DNA of 64,000 nt from Terrabacter sp. Ter38 (GTDB taxonomy: Bacteria; Actinomycetota; Actinomycetes; Actinomycetales; Dermatophilaceae), in NCBI RefSeq assembly GCF_024519435.1, contig NZ_JALJRZ010000002.1, positions 434,001-498,000 of the forward strand, in the 5' to 3' direction. Of the stretch, positions 35,370-44,704 are shown one piece after another (positions within the stretch are counted from its first letter, which is position 1; every line of letters begins with the position of its first letter). The translations under genes were made by a program, and so were the position numbers. The notes below the pieces were generated by a model. It saw nothing but the letters and a program-made list of their open reading frames with translations, did no database searches and was not told the origin of the DNA.

Positions 35370-38300
35370 TCAGTGGGTCTCCACGAGGATCTCGGTGGTG
35401 GTCTGGGTGTGCGAGCCGCGGTCGCCGTCCGGCGCCGCAGCCGCGAGGAGGTCGGCCGTTCGCACAGCCGCACCCGCACGGCGGTAGGGGTTGGTCAGCG
35501 GTCGCAGGCTGAGCTCGCGCCCGTCCACGGTGACGCGGCGGACGCCGTGGCCCTCCCGCCCGACGACGTAGCGGACCGTGAGGTCGGTCCCGGCCAGGGG
35601 CAGGCGCGCCGTCAGCTCGGAGGAGCCATCGGAGGCCCCGTCGCCGGCGTCGCCGCTCGGCGGCAGCACCGGGTCGATCTCGACGTCGTCGCCACGCTGG
35701 CGGACGCCGAGGAGCACCTCGGTCACGAGCCGCAGCACGAGACCGGGACCGGAGGAGTAGACGCGCCACCCGCCCTCGAGCGGCACGTCGCCGGCCATGA
35801 GCGCGGCATACCGCTCCGACGCGTCGTAGCGGTCGGTGAAGGCGCCGTCGGACGACGAGTAGTAGCACGTCGTCTGGCGCGGGCGGGCCTGCGGCACCAG
35901 CGAGTCGAGCCCGACCGGGCTCGCCTTGGCCAGGGCCGTGAGCAGGGCCGCCCCGTCGCCGACGCGGGCCAGCGCCTCCGCGTAGCGCAGGTGGGCGTGC
36001 ATGTACATGAGCCCGATCTCGCGGCCCCAGAAGGTGCTCGCCTCGGCCCGCTGGAAGACAGCCATCGGACCGCCGACGTAGCTGACCGGCCGGTCGAAGA
36101 GGCGCGCCCCGTCGGGACCGAGCAGGTGCTCCTCGATGAGGTCGAGGTGGTGGCGGGCCTGCTCCGGCGTCAGGAGGTCGGCGCCGATGGCGTGGATCCA
36201 CGGCAGCACGCCGTAGCGCAGTCCGGTGCGCTCGTCGGTCGGGTGGACGAGCGGCTCGAAGTGCCCGTCCTCGTGCTGGAGCAGGTAGCCGGGCAGCACG
36301 GGGTCGGCCGCGAGCTGGTCGAGCAGGGCGTCGTGGGTGCGCTCGGCGAGCTCGTCGGCGTCGGCGGCCACGGCCGTCGTGCCGTGGGGTGCGCCGACCG
36401 CGTGCAGACCCTCGGCGAGGGTGCGCAGCGACTGCGTCTGGAGCACGGCCGTCCACGTGGAGACGAGGTGGGCAGCGAGGTGCGGGTCGGCCGGCTGGAG
36501 CGAGTCGTTCCAGTCGCCGTGGCCGTATGCCGGCAGCGGGCTCCCGGGGACCGTGCACTCCGCGATGCGCGCGACGGCACGACGCAGGTGCTCGGCGACG
36601 GTGGCCGGCTCGCCGAGCGCGTCGTCGCCGACGAAGGCGACGGTCTCGTCGAGCAGGCTCGCGTCGCCGCTCGTGCGCAGGTAGTCCCCGGCCGCGAGGA
36701 CGGGCCAGAAGACGACGTCGCCGTGCGAGTCCTGCTGGCCCGTCTCGGGCAGTGGCGGGAGGAACTCGAAGGCCTGCGGCCAGTCGCCCCGGGCGTTCTG
36801 GGCGCGGAAGACCCGGAGCAGCACGTCGCGGACGGCGTCCTGACGACCGAGGGCCGTGAGCAGTCCGACGGGACCTTGGCAGACGTCGCGGGTGCCCCAC
36901 GCGCCACCCGAGAACTGCTCGAGCCCGCGCGGCGAGAGGTAGTGGACGAAGGCGTTGTGCGTGAACCACGGCAGGGCCGCCGAGAGGTTCCCGGCCTGGG
37001 GCCCAGCCTCGCCGAGCGCCGACCCGTCGAGCGTCACAGCGTGGCCGGCCCTGTCCCAGAACGCTGCTCCGAGACGCTCACCCGTGGGCCTGACCTCTCC
37101 GGTCGCGTCCTCGCCAGCGCCGGGTGCAGACCGGACGACGACCTCGAGCTGATCGCTCGGGTCGAAGAGGACGGTGACCCAGCCCGGTCCACGGCCGACG
37201 CCGTCGGCCTGGAGCCGTGCGTCGCCGACCTCCGGGTCCCCGGGGCCGGTCCACGAGATGCGCCACGGCCGTGGGTCACCCGCGGTCGTGACATCCACGT
37301 GGTCGTCCGCTGTCGTCACCGACGGTGCGTCGGACAGGTCGTCGGCGACCTGCAGGGCGAGCAGGATCCGGCGGGGAGCCGCGCCGCGCTGCCCGACCGC
37401 GAGCGTCAGGGCGTGCCGCTCGGCGGGAGCGCTCGAGGTCACGGTGAGCACGGGACCCGACGCGGCGGCATACCACCACGTGCAGTGGTCGAGGCCGGTG
37501 AACCACGCGCTCGGGGTCTCGAGGAGGCTCCACGTGCCGTCTGCGTCCTCGACGAAGAGGCGCACGCCGTGGGCGCGCTGAAGACCGAGATAGGTGCGGC
37601 GGCCCGTGACCAGGGGGTCGCGCCCGACGTGGCCGCGCGTGATCTGGGAGTGGAAGGTGCCGGCCATCCACACCGTCGACGCGAGTGACCGCGAGTCGGG
37701 CGTGAAGGTGTCACCGGTGCGGAGCAGGTGGCCGTGCGGGCGCAGGACCGCGAGCTCCTTGGCGGAGGTGACGAGCTGGCCCCCGCGGACGGTCCACGCG
37801 AGCTCGGTGCCGTCATCGCCCGTCTCGACGTCGGTGCGGCCGTCGAGCAGGCCGGCGTCGTCGAGCTCGGTCCGGTCGAGTGGGCGCGAGGCGAAGGCCG
37901 GGCTCGACGACCAGAGGGTCGCGGGCGTGGCCCGCCGGCCGTGGGCGCCGTCGCCCGCCGGCGCCCACGGGGTCGGGGTGGCCGCGACCGCGACGTCGGC
38001 CCAGCGGGCGTCGGCGTCGGACGTGGCCGCGGGGTGGTCCTCGAGGGCGATGCCCCAGAAGCCGGTGCGGTGGGTGTCAGCCGGTGCGATCTCGACCGGG
38101 GCGTCCTGCAGCGCGATGAGCGAGTGCTCGTGCTGGAGGCGCTCGCTCGGCAGGTCGACGGCGTCGAGCCCGGGCCAGTCGACGCCGTGCCCGGTGCGGC
38201 GAGTGAGCTGGAGGGCGTCGGTCGCCCAGCCGGTGCCCCTGCCGGTCGTGCCGACCATGAGCCACGGCACACGCTCGCCGGGCATGTTCTGGCGGACGGC

Positions 38301-38816
38301 GACCGCGGTGCCGTGGCCGGCCGTCGCCACGGGGGCGAGGTCGAGGTACTGGCTGACGTAGTACTCGTTGATCCGGACGTTCCCGAGGGGCGCCAGGGCG
38401 GGGTCGTGGGTCAGGACCGCGTCGGCGACGACCGGCTCGCCGGTCGTGTTGGTCAGCACGAGGTCCCAGTGCCACGTCGGCGTCTCGGGCGACCCGTCGC
38501 CGAGCGTGAGGACGAGGCGGTAGTCGAGCCCCTCGTGCCGGCCCGTGACGACGACGGCGCCTTCGGCCGCGGTGACGACCGAGCCGCTGCCGGGTCCCAG
38601 CAGGGCCCGACGGCCTGGGCCGTCCGGGCGGTGCACACGCAGGTGGACGTTCGTCAGACCCGCCTCTGCGACGGTCGCGGGGTGCAGCAGCAGGCTGGTG
38701 CCGAAGGCCTCGAGGCGGCGCAGTGCGCCGTTGTCGAGCACCTCGGCGAACAGCGTGGAGCTGCCCTCCAGGGTGTGGACCGTGGGGGCGGTCAGGACGT
38801 CGTTGTCGTCGGGCAC
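35370..38816 (-). CDS. GH94 family glycoside phosphorylase-like enzyme
   Basis: A 1,148-residue protein. The N-terminal half is beta-sandwich (GH94 super-sandwich type), and the C-terminal half is an (alpha/alpha)6 barrel beginning near LPWFTHNAFVHYLSPRGLEQ. GH94 landmarks: GAWGTRDVCQGP, HGDVVFWPVLAAGDYL, the general-acid Asp in YGHGDWNDSLQP and YGVLPWIHAIGADLL. Known members split cellobiose, chitobiose or beta-1,2-glucans with phosphate, saving one ATP. At about 1,150 residues it is longer than cellobiose phosphorylase (about 800), so the substrate is open. The start is taken as GTG 38816; purine-rich AGGAAGGAGG lies just upstream. It heads the leftward operon GH94-GH3-GH35. Confidence 0.85.
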   Translation of the reverse strand: MPDDNDVLTAPTVHTLEGSSTLFAEVLDNGALRRLEAFGTSLLLHPATVAEAGLTNVHLRVHRPDGPGRRALLGPGSGSVVTAAEGAVVVTGRHEGLDYRLVLTLGDGSPETPTWHWDLVLTNTTGEPVVADAVLTHDPALAPLGNVRINEYYVSQYLDLAPVATAGHGTAVAVRQNMPGERVPWLMVGTTGRGTGWATDALQLTRRTGHGVDWPGLDAVDLPSERLQHEHSLIALQDAPVEIAPADTHRTGFWGIALEDHPAATSDADARWADVAVAATPTPWAPAGDGAHGRRATPATLWSSSPAFASRPLDRTELDDAGLLDGRTDVETGDDGTELAWTVRGGQLVTSAKELAVLRPHGHLLRTGDTFTPDSRSLASTVWMAGTFHSQITRGHVGRDPLVTGRRTYLGLQRAHGVRLFVEDADGTWSLLETPSAWFTGLDHCTWWYAAASGPVLTVTSSAPAERHALTLAVGQRGAAPRRILLALQVADDLSDAPSVTTADDHVDVTTAGDPRPWRISWTGPGDPEVGDARLQADGVGRGPGWVTVLFDPSDQLEVVVRSAPGAGEDATGEVRPTGERLGAAFWDRAGHAVTLDGSALGEAGPQAGNLSAALPWFTHNAFVHYLSPRGLEQFSGGAWGTRDVCQGPVGLLTALGRQDAVRDVLLRVFRAQNARGDWPQAFEFLPPLPETGQQDSHGDVVFWPVLAAGDYLRTSGDASLLDETVAFVGDDALGEPATVAEHLRRAVARIAECTVPGSPLPAYGHGDWNDSLQPADPHLAAHLVSTWTAVLQTQSLRTLAEGLHAVGAPHGTTAVAADADELAERTHDALLDQLAADPVLPGYLLQHEDGHFEPLVHPTDERTGLRYGVLPWIHAIGADLLTPEQARHHLDLIEEHLLGPDGARLFDRPVSYVGGPMAVFQRAEASTFWGREIGLMYMHAHLRYAEALARVGDGAALLTALAKASPVGLDSLVPQARPRQTTCYYSSSDGAFTDRYDASERYAALMAGDVPLEGGWRVYSSGPGLVLRLVTEVLLGVRQRGDDVEIDPVLPPSGDAGDGASDGSSELTARLPLAGTDLTVRYVVGREGHGVRRVTVDGRELSLRPLTNPYRRAGAAVRTADLLAAAAPDGDRGSHTQTTTEILVETH

Positions 38817-38873
38817 CCCTCCTTCCTACCAGCGGGGCTCGGATCGGCAACAGGCGAATCTCCTTGAAAACAA

Positions 38874-38911
38874 ATGAAAGTCAGGAGCAGCACGGAAGTG
38901 GGTATGAAAGT
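38874..38911. repeat. Phased direct repeats in divergent promoter region
   Basis: The octamer atgaaagt occurs at 38874-38881 and 38904-38911, exactly 30 bases apart (about three helical turns), in an AT-rich island inside the 179-base gap between the divergent GH94 and importer operons. This could be a regulator site, perhaps for the LacI protein encoded at 44705, but it is not a LacI-type palindrome. Confidence 0.35.
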
Positions 38912-38931
38912 AGTTACATGGTCGCAAGTCG

Positions 38932-38962
38932 TTGACACGAGACGTCGACGGACCCCTAGCCT
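38932..38962 (+). promoter_or_regulatory. Candidate promoter of the oligosaccharide importer operon
   Basis: TTGACA at 38932-38937 is a perfect -35 hexamer. TAGCCT at 38957-38962 is a moderate -10 with a 19-base spacer. The start codon with GGAGGT follows at 38996, leaving a short leader. The long spacer lowers confidence. Confidence 0.45.
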
Positions 38963-38995
38963 GACGGAAAACCCGCCCCCCGACGGAGGTCTGCA

Positions 38996-40678
38996 ATGAC
39001 GCTGACTCGAAGCAAGCCCGTGTTGATCGTGACCGGCCTGACCGCCGCCCTGGCCCTTGCCAGCTGCGCCGGCAGCGCCAAGCAGAAGGAGAGCGCCGGC
39101 GCAGCCGGCGCCGGCGGGATGATCGCCCAGCTGACCTTCCCCTCCGAGGCGGACGCATCCGTCGGGAGCCTCGCGAACTACAACCCCTACGCACCCAAGC
39201 CGCTGACGACGACGTGGCTCTACGAGCAGCTCATCGTGCGCAACGCGCTGACGTGTGAGGAGACGCCGTGGCTGGCTGAGAAGGCCACGTGGGAGGACGG
39301 CAAGAAGCTGACCTTCGACATCCGCCAGGGCGTCAAGTGGAGCGACGGCCAGCCCTTCACGGCCAAGGACGTCGCCTTCACCTTCAACCTCATGAAGCAG
39401 TACCCGGCCCTCGACAAGGCAGGCGTCTGGACCTCGACGTTCGGCGCACCGGCCACGAGTGTGACCGCCGAGGGCAACAAGGTCGTCTTCGCCTTCTCCG
39501 GCAACGCCGCACCGAAGTACGACGGGATCATCTCCTCGAAGATCCTGCCCGAGCACGTCTACTCCAAGGTCGGCGACCCGACGAAGTACATCGACAAGGC
39601 CCCGGTCTCCACCGGCCCCTTCAAGGTGGCTAGCTTCAACGGCCGCCAGCTCGTGCTCCAGCGCCGCCCGGACTACTGGCAGGCTGACAAGATCAAGGTG
39701 CAGAAGCTCGTCCTCGAGGGCCAGTACGACGCGGCCCAGGCCGCCCTGAAGCTGCGGTCCGGTCAGCTCGACGCCTACTTCGGCGAGATCCCCAACCCGG
39801 AGAAGACGTTCGTCAGCGCGGACCCGCAGAACAACCACTTCTACTACGCGCCCAACGGGATGACCGTCCTCACCGGCAACAACGAGAAGGCGCCGTTCAA
39901 CGACGTCAAGTTCCGTGAGGCCATCTCGTATGCCATGAACAAGCAGGAGATGTCCACCAAGGCGACGTACGGCGTCATGAAGCCGGCGAGCCAGACCGGT
40001 CTCAAGCTGCCCCCCATGCAGAACCTGCTCCCGGACAAGTACGCCGGCCAGGACACGGTGCTGCCCTACGACCTCGCCAAGGCGGGCCAGCTGCTCGACG
40101 CGGCGGGCTACAAGAAGGGCGCCGACGGCAAGCGCACGAACCCCGACGGGTCCCCGCTGGCCGTCAACTTCTCCGTGCAGGCCGGCTTCATCGACTACCA
40201 GGCGATGGCCGACGTCGTGGTCAAGGGCCTCAACGACCTCGGGGTCAACGCGAAGGTCACCGCGTCCGCACCGGACTCCGTGGACGGCCAGAAGAAGACC
40301 GGCGACTACCAGCTCATGCTCGAGTACCTCCACGGTGGCTGTGAGCTCGCCAAGAACCTCGGCACGAAGCTCTCCAGCACGCAGATCCCGACGAAGACCG
40401 AGGTGCTGCCCAACGTCCAGCGCTTCAAGGACCCAGCCGTCGACGCGGCCGTGACCAAGCTCGCCTCCGACACGGACCGGGAGACCCAGAAGGCCGATCT
40501 CGCGCCCCTCGTCGACACGATGATGACGCAGTACCCGGTGACGTCGCTCATCTACGCCCCCGCGCGCGTCATCTACCGCACCGACAAGGCGGTCGGCTGG
40601 CCCAGCGACCAGGACCCGTACGCCAATCCCCAGGACGACAAGCTCCTGATGCTGACGCACCTCACCGCACCCAAGTGA
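38996..40678 (+). CDS. Family 5 extracellular solute-binding lipoprotein
   Basis: A 560-residue lipoprotein. The signal MTLTRSKPVLIVTGLTAALA ends in the lipobox LASC. SBP_bac_5 features include LTFDIRQGVKWSDGQPFTAK, DVAFTFNLMKQYPALD and TGPFKVASFNGRQLVLQRRP. Family 5 proteins bind oligopeptides or, in loci like this, cello-, xylo- or other oligosaccharides outside the cell. The start ATG at 38996 has GGAGGT five bases upstream. First gene of the importer operon, divergent from the GH94-GH3-GH35 operon, which suggests oligosaccharide rather than peptide as the ligand. Confidence 0.9.
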   Translation: MTLTRSKPVLIVTGLTAALALASCAGSAKQKESAGAAGAGGMIAQLTFPSEADASVGSLANYNPYAPKPLTTTWLYEQLIVRNALTCEETPWLAEKATWEDGKKLTFDIRQGVKWSDGQPFTAKDVAFTFNLMKQYPALDKAGVWTSTFGAPATSVTAEGNKVVFAFSGNAAPKYDGIISSKILPEHVYSKVGDPTKYIDKAPVSTGPFKVASFNGRQLVLQRRPDYWQADKIKVQKLVLEGQYDAAQAALKLRSGQLDAYFGEIPNPEKTFVSADPQNNHFYYAPNGMTVLTGNNEKAPFNDVKFREAISYAMNKQEMSTKATYGVMKPASQTGLKLPPMQNLLPDKYAGQDTVLPYDLAKAGQLLDAAGYKKGADGKRTNPDGSPLAVNFSVQAGFIDYQAMADVVVKGLNDLGVNAKVTASAPDSVDGQKKTGDYQLMLEYLHGGCELAKNLGTKLSSTQIPTKTEVLPNVQRFKDPAVDAAVTKLASDTDRETQKADLAPLVDTMMTQYPVTSLIYAPARVIYRTDKAVGWPSDQDPYANPQDDKLLMLTHLTAPK

Positions 40679-40739
40679 CCGATCGACGTCGGTTTGGAGC
40701 GGCTCGGCGAGCCGCCCCGCACCGGGTCGGGAGGCCCAG

Positions 40740-41729
40740 ATGATCTACTTCGCAAGGAAATTCGGCTTCTTCCTGGCCACCCTCTGGGCGGTCATCACGC
40801 TGAACTTCTTCATCCCCCGGCTCCAGCCCGGCGACCCGGCCGAGATCATCGTCAAGCGGCTGGCGGGCAAGGACTCCGCCCTGGACCAGGCTCAGGTCGA
40901 GGCGATGCGGGCGATGCTCGGCACGCCGACGGACTCGCTGTGGCACCAGTACGTCTCGTATCTCTCCGAGCTGGTCCACGGCAACTTCGGGCTCTCCTAC
41001 ACCTACTACCCGTTCCCGGTGACCGAGGTGATCGCCCAGGCCTTCTGGTGGACCGTGGTGCTCGTGGCGATCGTCCAGGTGCTCTCGTTCGCCGGTGGCG
41101 TCGTGCTCGGGGCGTACGCCGCGTGGCGGCGCAACTCGCGCTTCGACTCCGTCGTGACATTGGGCTCGACCTTCCTCGGCACCCTGCAGCCGTTCTGGAT
41201 CGGCCTGCTGCTGCTCTACGTCTTCGGCTACACCCTCGGGTGGTTCCCGACGTCCGGCGGCTACGAGGAGTCGACCCCGGGCTGGAACTGGGCGTTCATC
41301 CAGGAGGCGGTCTCGCACGCCTTCCTGCCTGCCGTCGCCCTGCTCATCGTCACGCCGATCGGCTGGATCCTCGGCATGCGCAACACGATGATCATGAACC
41401 TCGGCGAGGACTACATCCGGCTGGCCAAGGCCAAGGGGCTCCCGGACCGGACCGTGGCCCTCAAGTACGCGGCGCGGAACGCGCTGCTCCCCAGCGTTAC
41501 CGGCTTCGCGCTCGCTCTCGGCGGTGTGCTCGGTGGGGCGATCCTCGTCGAGACCGTCTTCGACTACCCAGGGCTGGGCCGCCTCATGGGCGAGGCCCTC
41601 CAGCAGAAGGACTATCCCTTGCTGCAAGCACTGATGCTCCTGACTGCGGTCGGCGTGCTCATCGCGAACCTCGTCGCAGACCTGCTCTACGGCGTGCTCG
41701 ACCCCCGGGCCAGGAGGGCTGAAGGATGA
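40740..41729 (+). CDS. ABC importer permease, DppB/OppB type
   Basis: A 329-residue integral membrane protein with the first helix at FGFFLATLWAVITLNFF, five more helices and the conserved cytosolic EAA loop, seen as RLAKAKGLPDRTVALKYAAR. It forms one half of the translocation channel. It follows the binding protein by 61 bases and overlaps the next permease by four (ATGA at 41726). Confidence 0.92.
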   Translation: MIYFARKFGFFLATLWAVITLNFFIPRLQPGDPAEIIVKRLAGKDSALDQAQVEAMRAMLGTPTDSLWHQYVSYLSELVHGNFGLSYTYYPFPVTEVIAQAFWWTVVLVAIVQVLSFAGGVVLGAYAAWRRNSRFDSVVTLGSTFLGTLQPFWIGLLLLYVFGYTLGWFPTSGGYEESTPGWNWAFIQEAVSHAFLPAVALLIVTPIGWILGMRNTMIMNLGEDYIRLAKAKGLPDRTVALKYAARNALLPSVTGFALALGGVLGGAILVETVFDYPGLGRLMGEALQQKDYPLLQALMLLTAVGVLIANLVADLLYGVLDPRARRAEG

Positions 41730-42670
41730 GCATGACCCCCGTTCCCACCCCCGGCGAGGACTTCATGGCGGCGGGCGAGCCCGGTCAGGACCTCGCCGTA
41801 GAGCAGGTCAGCGACGTCGAGACCCCTGACCAGTGGTGGCAGGTCATCTGGAGCAGCAAGAAGGCCCGGGTCGGTGTCATCGTCCTCGCCGTCTACGTGC
41901 TCGTGGCGGTCTTCGCCCCCTTCATCGCGCCCCACGACCCGCTCGACGGCTCCTTCCCGCCACTCGCCGAGCCCAGCTCGACGAACTGGCTGGGCACGAC
42001 GACGAGCGGTCAGGACATCGCATCGCAGCTCATCTACGGGTCGCGGATCTCCTTGTTGGTCGGCCTCTTCGGTGGCCTGTTCGCGACGATCATCGCCACC
42101 GTCGTCGGCCTCATCTCGGGCTACGCGGAGGGCACCATCCTCGATGACGTCCTCTCCTTCGTCACGAACGTCTTCATCGTCATCCCGATCTTCCCGCTCA
42201 TCCTGACCCTCGTCGCCTACTCGGAGGTGCGCGGGGTCTGGCTCATCGTCGCGGTCGTGTCGATCACGTCCTGGGCCGGGGCGGCGCGTGCCAAGCGCGC
42301 CCAGATCATCACCCTGCGCAACCGAGACTTCGTCACGGCCGCGAAGTTCTCCGGGGAGGGGACGTGGCGCATCGTCTTCCGCGAGATCATGCCGAACATG
42401 AGCTCGCTGGTGCTGGCCAGCTTCGTCGGTGCCGCGACCGGGGCCATCGCGGCCGAGGCCGGCCTCGCGGCCCTCGGCCTCGGTGACAGCCGGACCGTGT
42501 CGTGGGGCACGATGCTCTACCAGTCCAACGCCCAGGGGGCCATCGCCCAGGGTCTCTGGTTGTGGGTGTTCGCGCCCGGCCTCGTGCTCGCCATCCTCAT
42601 GACCGCGACGACCTTCATCAACTTCGGCGTCGACCTGCTGAGCAACCCCCACCTCCGGGAGGACGCATGA
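41726..42670 (+). CDS. ABC importer permease, DppC/OppC type
   Basis: A 314-residue permease with a 50-residue cytosolic N-terminal extension, the first helix VGVIVLAVYVLVAVFAPFIA, the DppC hallmark STNWLGTTTSGQDIASQLIY after it, and an EAA loop at about residues 195-215 (NRDFVTAAKFSGEGTWRIVF). The last helices end near residue 305. The second half of the channel; start and stop overlap both neighbours by four bases, so translation is coupled. Confidence 0.92.
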   Translation: MSMTPVPTPGEDFMAAGEPGQDLAVEQVSDVETPDQWWQVIWSSKKARVGVIVLAVYVLVAVFAPFIAPHDPLDGSFPPLAEPSSTNWLGTTTSGQDIASQLIYGSRISLLVGLFGGLFATIIATVVGLISGYAEGTILDDVLSFVTNVFIVIPIFPLILTLVAYSEVRGVWLIVAVVSITSWAGAARAKRAQIITLRNRDFVTAAKFSGEGTWRIVFREIMPNMSSLVLASFVGAATGAIAAEAGLAALGLGDSRTVSWGTMLYQSNAQGAIAQGLWLWVFAPGLVLAILMTATTFINFGVDLLSNPHLREDA

Positions 42671-44520
42671 CACTCCTCGACGTCCGCGACCTGAGCGTCC
42701 GGTACGAACCCAAGGCCTCCCGCTCCCTCGACGCCGTCCAGGGGGTCAGCTTCTCGATCGAGCCCGGTGAGTTCGTCGGTCTCATCGGCGAGTCCGGGTC
42801 GGGCAAGACGACCCTCGGCACCGCCCTGCTGCGGCTGCTGCAGCGACCGGGGCGCATCAGCGGTGGCTCGATCGAGTTCAACGGGACCGACATCACGAAT
42901 CTTCCGGAGGACGAGCTGCGCTCGCTGCGCTGGCGTGACCTCTCGACCGTCTTCCAGAGCAGCATGAACTCGCTCAACCCGGTCGTCCGGGTGGAGGCGC
43001 AGTTCCGAGACGCCATCGAGCAGCACTCGTCGCTGCGCGGTGAGGCGGTGACCCGGCGCATCCGCGAGCTCTTCGACATGGTCATCATCGACCCGAAGTT
43101 CATGACGGCCTTCCCGCACGAGCTCTCCGGGGGCATGCGCCAGCGGGTCAACCTCGCCCTGGCCCTGGCGCTGGACCCGAAGTTCATCCTGCTCGACGAG
43201 CCCACCACCGGGCTCGACGTCGTCGTGCAGCACTCGATCCTCGAGAACGTGCGGCGCCTCCAGGCCGAGCAGGGCTTCGCGGTCCTCTTCATCAGCCACG
43301 ACATCGGCACCGTGCTCGACCTCTCGGACCGGATCCTCGTGATGTATGCCGGTCGCATCGTCGAGGACCAGAGCGCCGCCGCGCTGCTGCGGGAGCCCCT
43401 GCACCCGTACACGAAGGGCCTGCTGGGGTCGTACGGCGACCCGCGCGAGGAGACCGTCAAGATCACGTACGTCCCCGGTCGCCCGCCGGACCTCAGCCGC
43501 GACATCGTCGGGTGCAGCTTCGCCCCGCGGTGTCCCGAGCGGATCCAGCTCTGCCTCGAGCAGGACCCGCCGCTCGTGCCGCTCAACGGTGGGCGGGTGG
43601 CGTGCCACGTCGCCGTGCTGCAGCGTGAAGACGGCGGCGCCGAGAGGTACGGCGAGCCCAAGCGCGGGTTCGAGGGCCCGCAGTTCGTCAAGACCGCGGC
43701 GGAGTCGCAGGACGCCCTGGCCAACGAGGTCGTCCTCTCGGTCGAGAACGTCTCGAAGGTCTTCGAGCGCCGTCGCGGCTTCACGGTCACCCGCACGGAC
43801 GCCGTCCGTGACGTCAGCTTCGAGCTGCGCCGGGGCGAGGTGACGGCTCTCGTGGGTCAGAGCGGCAGCGGCAAGTCGACCCTCGCCAAGATGATCACCG
43901 GTGTGGAGACCCCCACTGAGGGCCGCATCGTGTTCCACGGCCCCGACGGCGACAAGCTCGTCTCGGGCTTCAAGGGCAGGGCGCTGCGCAACTACCGCAG
44001 CGACGTGCAGATGGTCTTCCAGGACCCGTACAGCTCGATCAACCCCGCCAAGCGGCTCGGCTACGTCCTGTCCCGTCCGCTGGTCAACTACCAGGGCCTC
44101 AAGGGCGAGGAGCTGCGCGAACGCGTCAAGGAGCTGCTCGAGCGGGTCGCCCTGACTCCGGCCGAGCGGTTCATCAACCGCTACGGCTACGAGCTGTCCG
44201 GAGGCCAGCGCCAGCGCGTCATCATCGCCAAGGCCCTGGCCGTCGAGCCCCAGATCATCGTCGCCGACGAGCCCATCTCCAGCCTCGACGTGTCGATCCG
44301 GGCGGAGATCCTCGAGCTGCTCAACGACCTCGTCAAGGAGAACGACGTCGGCATCCTCTACATCACGCACGACCTGCTGAGCGCGCGCATGCTCTCCGAC
44401 GAGGTCATCGTGCTGAACGGAGGCAAGGTCGTCGAGAAGGGACCGACCCTCCGTGTCATCCGTGAACCCAAGGACGACTACACGCGCAGCCTGCTCGACG
44501 CGATCCCCAACCCGTTCTGA
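42667..44520 (+). CDS. Fused double ABC ATPase (DppD-DppF type)
   Basis: A 617-residue protein joining two nucleotide-binding subunits. The first half has Walker A GESGSGKTT, signature LSGGMRQRVNLAL and Walker B FILLDEPTTGLD, followed by the Cys-containing oligopeptide-type tail SFAPRCPERIQLC. The second half has GQSGSGKST, LSGGQRQRVIIAK and IIVADEPISSLD. In most systems these are two genes. The start ATG at 42667 overlaps the permease stop (ATGA); upstream in-frame sequence from 42502 belongs to the permease region in another frame. A terminator hairpin follows 20 bases after the stop. Confidence 0.93.
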   Translation: MTLLDVRDLSVRYEPKASRSLDAVQGVSFSIEPGEFVGLIGESGSGKTTLGTALLRLLQRPGRISGGSIEFNGTDITNLPEDELRSLRWRDLSTVFQSSMNSLNPVVRVEAQFRDAIEQHSSLRGEAVTRRIRELFDMVIIDPKFMTAFPHELSGGMRQRVNLALALALDPKFILLDEPTTGLDVVVQHSILENVRRLQAEQGFAVLFISHDIGTVLDLSDRILVMYAGRIVEDQSAAALLREPLHPYTKGLLGSYGDPREETVKITYVPGRPPDLSRDIVGCSFAPRCPERIQLCLEQDPPLVPLNGGRVACHVAVLQREDGGAERYGEPKRGFEGPQFVKTAAESQDALANEVVLSVENVSKVFERRRGFTVTRTDAVRDVSFELRRGEVTALVGQSGSGKSTLAKMITGVETPTEGRIVFHGPDGDKLVSGFKGRALRNYRSDVQMVFQDPYSSINPAKRLGYVLSRPLVNYQGLKGEELRERVKELLERVALTPAERFINRYGYELSGGQRQRVIIAKALAVEPQIIVADEPISSLDVSIRAEILELLNDLVKENDVGILYITHDLLSARMLSDEVIVLNGGKVVEKGPTLRVIREPKDDYTRSLLDAIPNPF

Positions 44521-44539
44521 GCGGTCGGCACAGCCGTCG

Positions 44540-44580
44540 CGGCGGGGTCGTCCGGGAGGGAGCCCCGGACGCCCCCGCCG
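44540..44580 (+). terminator. Terminator hairpin after importer operon
   Basis: 17-base arms, cggcggggtcgtccggg (44540-44556) and 44564-44580, pair with one mismatch around a 7-base loop. It begins 20 bases after the ATPase stop. Confidence 0.7.
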
Positions 44581-44704
44581 TAACCCCCGAGCCGACCGGA
44601 CGGCATACGCCCTCGGTGTCTGGGACGGCGCGCGCCGAGCTCGGCGCGTGGCTTGTGGAGCGTCGCGACGCCGTGCACAGTTGACCCCGGAAGAGGGAGC
44701 CCGG

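Noticed and set aside
33302-37688. Two long rightward open frames opposite the GH3 and GH94 genes
   Set aside because: Antisense shadows; the leftward frames carry complete catalytic motifs of GH3 and GH94.
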